From Treponema sp. (GTDB taxonomy: Bacteria > Spirochaetota > Spirochaetia > Treponematales > Treponemataceae): a DNA stretch of 23,871 nt. Shown here piece by piece: positions 1 through 7,677 of the stretch. A program made the position numbers and the translations under genes. How positions within the stretch are numbered: the first letter of the stretch is position 1; each line of letters opens with the position of its first letter. The notes under the pieces are model-generated. The model saw only the letters and a list, made by a program, of their open reading frames with translations, ran no database searches and was not told the origin of the DNA. The DNA lies in contig JAEDFA010000028.1 in the NCBI GenBank assembly GCA_016293005.1, forward strand, positions 1 through 23,871. Reading direction: 5' to 3'.

Positions 1-383
1 TAATCAGTTAAAAAACTCCAGTCAAGATCAGGATTTGATTTATAGAAAAAAGTTGGATTTGACTCAAGATTGACAGAAGCAAAGCCGCCTTTAAACGAAA
101 AAAAAGGTTTTTCAATTTTTAAGAAATCGGAAACTTTATCGTAAATTTTCTTAGAACCGTCTGAAAGAAGATTGTAATCGATGTAAGAAAAATATAATTT
201 TAATTCAGCACAAGTCATCGGCGCATTTACCGCAAAAGAAGTTATTTTCTGTTCGCTGTTTAACACAGAAAGTGCATCATAAACCCAGTGCCCGCTTTGA
301 ATCAATTGCTGAGATGAAAAATTTTTTGCAAAAGCATTCAAAGAGAAAATAAAACTGAAAAATACAAATATTTTCTTTTTCAT
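1..383 (-). CDS. Exported protein, N-terminal part (cut by window edge)
   Basis: The first 127 codons of a leftward gene are visible; the rest lies beyond the window. Translation from the ATG at 383-381 begins MKKKIFVFFSFIFSLNAFA, a clear signal peptide with a likely signal peptidase I cut after AFA. The mature part has a stretch reading HWVYDALSVLN, then APMTCAELKLYF and SYIDYNLLSDGSKKIYDKV, followed by strand-like segments (PFFSFKGGFASVNLES). This pattern of a short helical N-terminal region followed by beta-strands reminds me of spirochaete outer-membrane barrel proteins, but I do not recognise the family. No Shine-Dalgarno precedes the ATG, and a promoter lies so close that the mRNA may be leaderless. 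It is divergent from the YidC-like/sulfatase gene. The open frame and signal peptide make the gene itself nearly certain; the function is unknown. Confidence 0.85.
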   Translation of the reverse strand, partial: MKKKIFVFFSFIFSLNAFAKNFSSQQLIQSGHWVYDALSVLNSEQKITSFAVNAPMTCAELKLYFSYIDYNLLSDGSKKIYDKVSDFLKIEKPFFSFKGGFASVNLESNPTFFYKSNPDLDWSFLTD

Positions 384-389
384 AAATTA

Positions 390-418
390 TTTATATCAGA
401 ATAAAACCATTACTTCAA
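390..418 (-). promoter_or_regulatory. Sigma-70-like promoter of the exported-protein gene
   Basis: On the minus strand TTGAAG (418-413), a 17-bp spacer and TATAAA (395-390) are followed after only 6 nt by the ATG at 383. Transcription starting about 7 nt past the -10 box would begin at the start codon itself. No purine-rich ribosome binding site lies between box and ATG. Confidence 0.55.
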
Positions 419-498
419 TGAAAAAGGCATATAATGACTTTTTATTATCAGATTTTAAAATTTACAAAGTCAGAATTCAAAATCTTTCAAAAATACCA

Positions 499-527
499 TT
501 GCTCTAAAATTCAATATAAAATATAAT
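499..527 (+). promoter_or_regulatory. Sigma-70-like promoter of the YidC-like/sulfatase gene
   Basis: TTGCTC (499-504), 17 bp, then a perfect TATAAT (522-527) and 8 nt of A/T before the ATG at 536. The predicted transcription start falls at or next to the ATG, and no Shine-Dalgarno is present, so a leaderless mRNA is likely. A second TATAAT at 430-435 has no good -35 partner. Confidence 0.6.
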
Positions 528-535
528 TAAAAAAT

Positions 536-3328
536 ATGAATTTTCTGTATAAAATTTTTATTTCGCCTATCGAAATGATTGTCGATACGATTTTTTCTTT
601 TGTAATAAACGAAATGCCTCAGTTAGGCGTTTTTACTGCAATTTTATTTGTAAGTCTGTGCATAAACTTTTTCGCACTTCCTCTTTATAACATTGCAGAC
701 AAATTACAGGAAAAAGAACGCAATACTAAGAAAAAACTAGAATACAGAATTCAAAAAATAAAAAAAGCATTCAAAGGCGATGAACGCTTTATGATGATAA
801 ACGAATATTACCGCCAGAACAACTACAAACCCATCTACGCCTTAAGAAGCGCTTTAAGCATCTTAATAGAAATTCCTTTTTTCATTGCAGCATACCACTA
901 TTTAAGCAACTGTCAGGCATTAAAAGATGCAAGTTTCTGGATTTTTAAAAATTTAGGAGAACCTGACAATCTTCTTTCATTCACTTTTAATGGAAAATTC
1001 GTTCCTGTAAATGTCCTTCCAATTTTAATGACTGTAATCAACTTTGTTTCCGGGGCAATTTACACAAAAGATTCAACTTTAAGCGAAAAAGTACAGCTTT
1101 ACGCAGTTGCTTTAATTTTTTTAGTGCTTCTTTACATGTCTCCATCAGGACTTGTAATCTACTGGATTTTAAACAACATTTTTTCGCTTTTAAAAAACAT
1201 CGTATCAAAAACTAAAAATCCAAAAAAAATTCTTTACATTTCGCTTTCTGCTCTTTTTTTAATAGTAACAATTTTAGTTCTTATTCTTCTCCCTGATTTT
1301 GCCATAATCGGAAAAATTTCACTTTCTCTTTTGACTGTCATAATCGTTTTTATTCCGCTTGAAAAAAAATTCATTCTAAAACATTTTCCAAATATAAAAT
1401 CGTTTTCAGAAAAATCTACAAATGTTTCAAGCCTTGAGGAATTTTCAAAAGACTATTTCTGGACTTTTTTTATTTCATCCATTGCACTGACACTCCTTGC
1501 AGGTTTTCTCTTACCGTCAAATGTAATTTCTGCAAGCCCAAGAGATTTTTGTTTTCTTGAAAAAACTTCTTCTCCACTTTCGTATATAAACTCAACTTTT
1601 TTTCTTTTTGCAGGGCTTTTCATAATCTGGCCAATCTGTATTTACAAAATGTTCGGTGAAAAAATCAGAAAAATTCTTTCATCACTTTTTTTCATGCTTC
1701 TTTTATGTTCGCTTTCAAACGCATTCATTTTTAATCATCCGTACGGCGAAATCGAAAACACATTTATTTTAAATCACCCTGAAGTTTTAAATAACATAGG
1801 ACCTTTTTATTCAATTCTGCCTTTACTTGTACTTACAGCATCTTTTTTCATTCTTTATTTTGCAAAAAAATTTAAAAAAGAAAAACTTTTAAACATCGCA
1901 CTCCTTATAATCTGCATTGCAGAAACTTCAACAGCGATTTTCAACACATCTAAAATCAATAAAGAATATAAAATTTTCGCAGAAGAAAAAAAATCTAGTG
2001 CTCTGGTAAAAGCAAACACAATCAAAAACGACGAAAACACAATTTCACCAGTTTATAACATTTCATCAAACGGAACAAATGTCGTAGTAATTTTCTTAGA
2101 CAGGGCAATCAGTTCTTTCTTTCCGCACATCTTAAAAGAATTCCCGGAGCTAAACGAACAATTCAAAGGATTTACATTCTACCCGAACACTTTAAGTTAC
2201 GGAAACTATACGCTTTTAGGAGTTCCTGCAATGCTCGGTGGATATGAATACACACCAGAAAACATAAATTTGCGCAGCACGGAACTATTGCGTATAAAAC
2301 ACAATGAAGCATCTCTTGTAATGCCTAAACTTTTTAAAGATGCAGGATTTGATGTTACCGTAACAGATCCGCCTTTTCCAAATTACACATGGAAAGGAGA
2401 CCTTTCGGCATTTACAAACGAAGGAATAAACGCTCTTGAAATCGCAGGTCTTTACAGAAAAAAATACGAAAACGAAGTTTCTGCAGAAATCGTCATGACA
2501 GACAAACTCTGCCTTTCAGGAATGCAGTATTTTTCAATCATTCAGATAATTTATCCGGCATTCAGAAAAATCCTTTACAATGCTGTTGCTCATTTTTTAA
2601 GCGATGGTTTCAACAATATGTATTCATGCCTTTATTATATGAATGACCTTACATCGTTTTCAGATTCAGAAAAAAATAATTTCATTTTAATCGACAATGA
2701 AACAACTCACACTCAGGCTTATTTAAATATTCCTGAATACGACAGGCAGATTCCAAATCAAGATCCGGATGTAGAAAAAAGAGAATACAAAACTTCAGGT
2801 AACATAGAAGAAATGCACTACGATGTAAATGTTGCATCGTTAAAAAGACTTGGATTATGGTTTAAAAACCTTCAGGAACACGACTGTTACGACAACACAA
2901 GAATCATAATCGTTTCAGACCACGGGCGTGATTTTTACACTGACATTTTTAAAGATTTTGACAATCCTATGATTCCTGCGTTCTTCAATCCGCTTTTCCT
3001 TGTAAAAGATTTTAATTCCAATGGCGAAATTAAAACCGACACAACTTTTATGACGAATGCAGACACGCTTTACATCGCAAAAGAAGGAATACAAAACATT
3101 TCAGATAAAAATCCGTTTACAGGAAAAACTTTAATTCCTGATTCAAAAGAAAAAGTACATATCTGGTCAATTCAAAATTCTGAATGGAACTCTGACAATG
3201 TCCTTTTAAATAAAAAATTTACGCTCAAACCGGAAGAATCATGGATTGTAAAGGAAAACCTTTTCGATAAAAGCAATTGGATTCAAGGAAAACCGAAAAA
3301 AAGAATTCTAAAAAAAGAAGGACAATAA
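536..3328 (+). CDS. YidC/Oxa1-like membrane domain fused to LtaS/EptA-type sulfatase-fold domain
   Basis: A 930-residue polytopic membrane protein. Residues about 1-225 match the YidC/Oxa1 insertase core: a first core helix with the FALPL motif (46-50), a charged cytoplasmic hairpin (55-100, ending EYYRQNNYKPIYALR), and a late helix reading PSGLVIYWILNN (203-214), close to the YidC PAGLVLYW signature. Residues about 232-470 add roughly seven hydrophobic segments. From 513 comes an alkaline-phosphatase-superfamily domain as in LtaS, EptA and OpgB: NVVVIFLD with metal-ligand candidate D522, GNYTLLGVPAML with candidate nucleophile T559, H725, and SDHG with D795 and H796. Such enzymes move phosphoglycerol or phosphoethanolamine from lipids, or act as sulfatases, outside the inner membrane. 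The insertase arginine position holds N44, so true insertase activity is doubtful. Both halves are continuous in one frame. It has its own promoter and terminator. The substrate is unknown. Confidence 0.85.
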   Translation: MNFLYKIFISPIEMIVDTIFSFVINEMPQLGVFTAILFVSLCINFFALPLYNIADKLQEKERNTKKKLEYRIQKIKKAFKGDERFMMINEYYRQNNYKPIYALRSALSILIEIPFFIAAYHYLSNCQALKDASFWIFKNLGEPDNLLSFTFNGKFVPVNVLPILMTVINFVSGAIYTKDSTLSEKVQLYAVALIFLVLLYMSPSGLVIYWILNNIFSLLKNIVSKTKNPKKILYISLSALFLIVTILVLILLPDFAIIGKISLSLLTVIIVFIPLEKKFILKHFPNIKSFSEKSTNVSSLEEFSKDYFWTFFISSIALTLLAGFLLPSNVISASPRDFCFLEKTSSPLSYINSTFFLFAGLFIIWPICIYKMFGEKIRKILSSLFFMLLLCSLSNAFIFNHPYGEIENTFILNHPEVLNNIGPFYSILPLLVLTASFFILYFAKKFKKEKLLNIALLIICIAETSTAIFNTSKINKEYKIFAEEKKSSALVKANTIKNDENTISPVYNISSNGTNVVVIFLDRAISSFFPHILKEFPELNEQFKGFTFYPNTLSYGNYTLLGVPAMLGGYEYTPENINLRSTELLRIKHNEASLVMPKLFKDAGFDVTVTDPPFPNYTWKGDLSAFTNEGINALEIAGLYRKKYENEVSAEIVMTDKLCLSGMQYFSIIQIIYPAFRKILYNAVAHFLSDGFNNMYSCLYYMNDLTSFSDSEKNNFILIDNETTHTQAYLNIPEYDRQIPNQDPDVEKREYKTSGNIEEMHYDVNVASLKRLGLWFKNLQEHDCYDNTRIIIVSDHGRDFYTDIFKDFDNPMIPAFFNPLFLVKDFNSNGEIKTDTTFMTNADTLYIAKEGIQNISDKNPFTGKTLIPDSKEKVHIWSIQNSEWNSDNVLLNKKFTLKPEESWIVKENLFDKSNWIQGKPKKRILKKEGQ

Positions 3329-3331
3329 TTT

Positions 3332-3359
3332 TTGAAGTTTCGCTAAAACTTTAATTTTT
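3332..3359 (+). terminator. Rho-independent terminator after the YidC-like/sulfatase gene
   Basis: Three bases past the TAA (3326-3328), TTGAAGTTT (3332-3340) pairs with AAACTTTAA (3346-3354), a 9-bp stem with one G-T pair and a 5-nt loop (CGCTA), followed by TTTTT (3355-3359). The stem is AT-rich, so its strength is uncertain. It separates this gene from the wbaP-like gene, which has its own promoter. Confidence 0.6.
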
Positions 3360-3450
3360 ATTATAAGGAATAATGCTGAAAATTCGATGTTCAATTAAAT
3401 AAACATACTCAAGGCTTTAGTTAAAAAAGTGAAAAATTTTAAGAAAACAA

Positions 3451-3480
3451 TCGACATTTTCACTGAATATATATTAAAAT
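3451..3480 (+). promoter_or_regulatory. Promoter of the wbaP-like/barrel operon
   Basis: TCGACA (3451-3456) and TAAAAT (3475-3480) are 18 bp apart. The predicted transcription start is near 3487, giving a leader of about 24 nt that carries the Shine-Dalgarno AGGA (3502-3505) ahead of the ATG at 3511. An ATG at 3487 is in frame but would sit at the mRNA 5' end. Confidence 0.45.
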
Positions 3481-3510
3481 ATTGGAATGACCGTTAAAAA
3501 CAGGAATAAT

Positions 3511-4989
3511 ATGAATAAAGAAAAATCAAATGATGAGCTGTTTATAAAAAACTACAAAAGCACAAGTTCTTTTTTGTCAGGCCTAATGATTATGTTTTCA
3601 GATTATATTGCGCTCATGCTCAGTATCGGTTTTTCATTTTTCTTTATAAATCTCCTCTACCCTGAAGGAATCAATTTCAGGTCTTTTATATGGTACACAA
3701 CTTACAGTCCAATGATGCTTATAATTTACTATGCGGCAGGTCTTTATCCCGGCATCATGACAAGTCCTTCTGAAGAGGTAAAAAAACTTTTTATCTGCAA
3801 TTCGTTGTGCCTTTTAGGGCTTTCAGTTACTATTTTAATTGAGTTCGGGCAATTTAACGCGCTTACAAATTTTATCGACCCTACAAAATTCATAAAAAGC
3901 GGAGAACGCAGTGGTGTCATCTGTGCACTTCTTCTTTCAATTCCAGTTTCCGCAATAGTTCACCCTGCAACAAGAGAACTTGCACGGCACATTTTCGGAA
4001 AATTCTCATGGTGGGGCGTTCCTGCAATTTTATACGACACAAATGGCAGTTCCTTTGAAGTCTGCAAACGCCTTCTTACGCGAAAACACCTCGGCTACAA
4101 ACCGTTTCTCATAATCACAGATTCGCCAAACAACATAAAAGAATTCATGAAAATTCCTGTAATAACAGACAGCAGTGAAGTTCTCGAAGAAATAAAAAAA
4201 TTAAAAATAAAAGTTGCAATTTTATGTGACTATGCCGGCAACAGAAAAAAAATCTTCAACTACTACAGGTACACAATCTATGTCACCCAGGCAAAAGATA
4301 CAATTACAACATCCCTTCAGTTAAAAGACATTGGCGGAATTTTAGGTTTTTCATCTACGCACAACCTTACAAGAAAAATAAATCTTGTAATAAAGCGATT
4401 CATAGACATTTCAATAATCGTCATTTCAAGCCCTGTTGTAATTCCAGTAATGATTTTTCTTTCACTTTGCGTAAAATTGAGTTCAAAAGGTCCTGTTTTT
4501 TACGGGCACAAAAGAGTCGGTAAAAACGGAAAAGAAATAAAATGCTGGAAATTCAGATCAATGTATAAAGATTCCCAGAAAATGCTTGAAGAAATTCTTT
4601 TAACAAACCCTGAAATGAAAAAAGAATGGGAAGAAAACCGCAAATTTGTAAATGACCCGCGTGTTACAAAATTCGGCAAATTCTTAAGGAAGACAAGTTT
4701 AGACGAACTTCCTCAGCTTTTCAACATTTTAATCGGAAATATGAGTTTTGTAGGTCCGCGTCCAGTTACAAAAGACGAACTTGAAAAATACGGCGAAAAT
4801 GCAAATTATATTCTTACTGTCACTCCAGGACTTTCTGGAATGTGGCAGATTTCAGGCAGATCAGACACCGGATACGAAGAAAGAATCAATCTTGATTCAT
4901 ATTACATTCAAAACTGGTCAATCTGGCTTGATATGTGGATTATAATAAAAACAATTTGGGTTGTCCTAAGAGGAAAAGGTGCATATTAA
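3511..4989 (+). CDS. wbaP: WbaP-type undecaprenyl-phosphate hexose-1-phosphate transferase
   Basis: A polyisoprenyl-phosphate hexose-1-phosphate transferase that loads the first sugar phosphate (galactose in the WbaP prototype) onto undecaprenyl phosphate at the inner membrane, starting a surface glycan or glycoconjugate. Counting from the ATG at 3511, there are about four or five N-terminal membrane helices (residues ~25-160), a nucleotide-binding-like middle region (~165-275), and the bacterial sugar-transferase domain (~293-492) with KRFIDI, KFRSM, DPRVTKFGKFLRKTSLDELP (the DE pair is catalytic in the family), GNMSFVGPRP and PGLSGMWQISGR. About 492 residues matches full-length WbaP. The start at 3511 is preferred because AGGA lies 5 nt upstream; an in-frame ATG at 3487 would add eight residues without a usable site. 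The 3' end overlaps the barrel gene by 11 nt. The sugar specificity (Gal, Glc or other) cannot be read by eye. Confidence 0.9.
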   Translation: MNKEKSNDELFIKNYKSTSSFLSGLMIMFSDYIALMLSIGFSFFFINLLYPEGINFRSFIWYTTYSPMMLIIYYAAGLYPGIMTSPSEEVKKLFICNSLCLLGLSVTILIEFGQFNALTNFIDPTKFIKSGERSGVICALLLSIPVSAIVHPATRELARHIFGKFSWWGVPAILYDTNGSSFEVCKRLLTRKHLGYKPFLIITDSPNNIKEFMKIPVITDSSEVLEEIKKLKIKVAILCDYAGNRKKIFNYYRYTIYVTQAKDTITTSLQLKDIGGILGFSSTHNLTRKINLVIKRFIDISIIVISSPVVIPVMIFLSLCVKLSSKGPVFYGHKRVGKNGKEIKCWKFRSMYKDSQKMLEEILLTNPEMKKEWEENRKFVNDPRVTKFGKFLRKTSLDELPQLFNILIGNMSFVGPRPVTKDELEKYGENANYILTVTPGLSGMWQISGRSDTGYEERINLDSYYIQNWSIWLDMWIIIKTIWVVLRGKGAY

Positions 4990-6556
4990 AATACTTAAAA
5001 CATCAAAAAAAGCTCTTTTAGCGCTTTTTGCTTTCTGTTCAGTTTTTTTTGCTTATACTGAACAATATCAAATTTCAGAAACTCACTACGATATTCAGGG
5101 AATAACGAGAGAATATCCTCTTAAAACAAAAGTTGAAGTCGATTACCACAAAATTTTCGAAAATGAAGAAGAGCTTCTTGGTTACATAAAAGATTTAAAA
5201 CAGCGACTTGAAAACACAAGGGCATTTGAAGAAATAAACATCGATTTTTCAGTTTTAGAAGCCACAGAAGAAGGCATTTATCCTGTAAAAGTTTTTATTA
5301 AAACAAAAGATGCAAAACATCTTCTTGCCCTTCCATATCCAAAATTCGATTCTAACAGCGGATTTCTTTTTAAATTAAAGGCAAAAGATACCAATTTTTT
5401 AGGTTCGCTAGAAGAAATGGCTGGAGAACTCAATTTTCAGATTGAATCAGACAAAGATCCGTGGGAATACACGACAGGTCTTGCATTTTCTTTTGAAACT
5501 CCATTTAAAGCAGGACCTTTTAAAGAAGTTTTAACGAACGACCATTCTTTTTCATATACAATCGGAAAAAACACACCCGAATGGAATTTTAAAGTCGGGC
5601 TTACATCAGAACTTCCTTTTGAAAAATATTCCATAAAGTTCGATTTTTTCCAGTCATTCATAAGAGATCTCGATTACGAAATTGCAGATATAAACGGTAA
5701 AGCAAAATATTACGGAGATGGCACATATTTTACAGAAGATGCAAAAATTTCAGTTCCGCTTATAATTCAGGATATCGAAAACTGGGGAAAACTTTACTAC
5801 ACGCCGTACACGCAAATGGTTTACTACTGGGATTTTGACGGAATTCACAAAGACAATACGGACTTGCAGAGCCCAAAAATCGTAATCGGGCAGACAATTT
5901 CAACCTCCAGAATCAACTGGGAAGGAAACTTCCGTAAAGGCGCAAGCATAAATGTAAACCAGACTTTTTCCTACAACATTTACCGCGGAAAATTCATTCC
6001 TGGAATCGAAGCCGAATTTCAAGGCTTTACACATTCAAAATATATCGGTTTAAATGCAGATTTTCTTGCGTTTGCATATTTAAATGACACTAAAAAAATC
6101 GGTTCACGCCTTCGAGGAATCAAAGATGATCTTTATTTCGCAGAAGAAACAGGAATGTCAGACACAAAAGCCTCAGATGTAAACGGCGGAATAGTTTTAA
6201 ACATCGATTTTCCAATTCACATCATAACTACAAATTGGTCTAAAGTTCCACTCATAAAAAAAATCGGTTTCTTTGACAAATACTTAAATTTTGAACTTCA
6301 GCTTTCTCCGTTTATCGACATTGCGCTTGTTCATAATAAAGTAAACAACCGCTCGCTTCACTACAAGGATGGTTTTTACACCGCAGGGCTTGAAGTTCTT
6401 GTTTTTCCACTCAAATGGAAAGGTCTTGTCGTGCGCGCAAGTTTTGGAGTTGATTTAGGAAGAACTATTCCAGGATTTAAAGGAAAACTCGACCAGCATT
6501 GGCGTGATGATGTTTCAAAATACGAACTTACAATTGGTCTTGGACTTCACTATTAA
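4979..6556 (+). CDS. Omp85-like outer-membrane beta-barrel with one POTRA-like domain
   Basis: A 525-residue exported protein. The GTG start at 4979 is supported by AAGAGG five nt upstream and lies inside the last codons of the wbaP-like gene, so the two are co-translated. Residues 1-25 form a signal peptide (KKALLALFAF core, cut near VFFA). Residues about 45-115 look like a single POTRA module (helix GYIKDLKQRLENTRAFEEI, strands INIDFSVLE and IYPVKVFIKTK). Then DTNFLGSLEE (137-146) resembles the start of Omp85 barrels, and alternating amphipathic strands run to the end, which is YELTIGLGLHY, a typical outer-membrane signal with a terminal aromatic residue. BamA carries five POTRAs and TamA three, so this is a reduced member of the superfamily or a look-alike. 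Pairing with a glycan-priming enzyme suggests a part in glycan or glycolipid export or surface display, which is inference. Confidence 0.75.
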   Translation: MHIKILKTSKKALLALFAFCSVFFAYTEQYQISETHYDIQGITREYPLKTKVEVDYHKIFENEEELLGYIKDLKQRLENTRAFEEINIDFSVLEATEEGIYPVKVFIKTKDAKHLLALPYPKFDSNSGFLFKLKAKDTNFLGSLEEMAGELNFQIESDKDPWEYTTGLAFSFETPFKAGPFKEVLTNDHSFSYTIGKNTPEWNFKVGLTSELPFEKYSIKFDFFQSFIRDLDYEIADINGKAKYYGDGTYFTEDAKISVPLIIQDIENWGKLYYTPYTQMVYYWDFDGIHKDNTDLQSPKIVIGQTISTSRINWEGNFRKGASINVNQTFSYNIYRGKFIPGIEAEFQGFTHSKYIGLNADFLAFAYLNDTKKIGSRLRGIKDDLYFAEETGMSDTKASDVNGGIVLNIDFPIHIITTNWSKVPLIKKIGFFDKYLNFELQLSPFIDIALVHNKVNNRSLHYKDGFYTAGLEVLVFPLKWKGLVVRASFGVDLGRTIPGFKGKLDQHWRDDVSKYELTIGLGLHY

Positions 6557-7656
6557 AAAAGAAGGTCTTGCGCCTTTAACTTTGCATCTTCTCTCCAATA
6601 AGGCTCAGGATTTGACTCAGAAAGAATTTTATAAAGCGTAGAAGCAAAAACTGAGTCTCCATTTTTAAAAGCGCATTCTGCAAAACTGTTAAAAGATTCC
6701 CAAAGAGAATTGTCGATTCCCCACTGAACAATATCAGAATAATTTGAGACTTCATCTAAAAGCGATTTTAAATCTTTATACTCAAAAACAGGATTTCTTT
6801 TTGTAACAATATTCAAAATTTTTGTAAAACCAGTTGCAACTCCAAGAGAAGTCGTGTACAAAGCCTTTTCATATTCTCCGGATTTTTTATAATATTTACC
6901 CAATTTAAAAAACGATTTTAAAAGGTCATAATTATTTCCGCGGTAAAGTTTAAAAAACTGTTCTACGCAATTTTTTTTAGGAGAAGAAACCGATTTTAAA
7001 AGCGCATTTATCCGATTTTTGTTTCTATACATTGGTTCTTTTGAAAGAATTAAAAGAAGATATTCTTCCATTTTGTTAAAATCGCCTTGAAATTCATAAA
7101 TTTCTGCAAGCGAAAAAAGAATTTCATATTTCTCATCAGGAATTGAAAGTATATCGCTTGCCATGTATGCCTTTTCAAGGTAATCAATTGCAATGTCATA
7201 TTCGCCTTCGATTATGTAAATCTGTGAAATTAAATAATCCGCTTCGGGAAAGCTTTCAGATTTTTTTATATAATCAAGCAGTTTTTCAGGGCTGTCCTCA
7301 AAATATTCCAGCGTAAAAACTTTTTCATAGCGACTTATAATTTTTAAGGCATCATAATCTTCACGCTCTTTTAAAACAGGAATTTTATCAGAAATTAAAG
7401 GACCTGCGTATTTTACTTCTGCCGGTTTTAAAGCATTTTCAAGAATTCTTATTTCATTCTGATTTTTTTTAATTCGTTCAGTTTTTGCCGCATTTAATTT
7501 TTTTAATGCCGAACCATAATTTAATTCTTCAAAATCAGTTTTTCCCTGATAATAAAATTTTAAATCGTCTACAAAAAAAACATCTTCTTCACAAAAAGAA
7601 AAGTTCACGAGAGAAAAAAGAGCAAAAACAACAATAAAATTCCTTGCAAATTTCAT
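6553..7656 (-). CDS. Exported TPR-repeat protein, function unknown
   Basis: 367 residues, starting MKFARNFIVVFALFSLVNFS, a signal peptide ending near SFCEED. The cysteine is not in a standard lipobox, so a soluble periplasmic protein is the simpler reading. Tetratricopeptide-like helix pairs are visible around residues 138-165 (EADYLISQIYIIEGEYDIAI), 177-208 (YEILFSLAEIYEFQGDFNKM) and 245-275 (FFKLGKYYKKSGEYEKALYT). TPRs are protein-binding scaffolds. It follows ispG by 21 nt with a weak AGG ribosome site, so the two are likely one transcript, without an obvious functional link. Its TAA interlocks with the TAA of the convergent barrel gene. Partner unknown. Confidence 0.8.
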   Translation of the reverse strand: MKFARNFIVVFALFSLVNFSFCEEDVFFVDDLKFYYQGKTDFEELNYGSALKKLNAAKTERIKKNQNEIRILENALKPAEVKYAGPLISDKIPVLKEREDYDALKIISRYEKVFTLEYFEDSPEKLLDYIKKSESFPEADYLISQIYIIEGEYDIAIDYLEKAYMASDILSIPDEKYEILFSLAEIYEFQGDFNKMEEYLLLILSKEPMYRNKNRINALLKSVSSPKKNCVEQFFKLYRGNNYDLLKSFFKLGKYYKKSGEYEKALYTTSLGVATGFTKILNIVTKRNPVFEYKDLKSLLDEVSNYSDIVQWGIDNSLWESFNSFAECAFKNGDSVFASTLYKILSESNPEPYWREDAKLKAQDLLF

Positions 7657-7677
7657 AAAATCGCCTGAAAATAAATT

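Noticed and set aside
430..435. Perfect TATAAT as a second rightward promoter
   Set aside because: No acceptable -35 hexamer lies 16-18 bp upstream, whereas the box at 522-527 has one.
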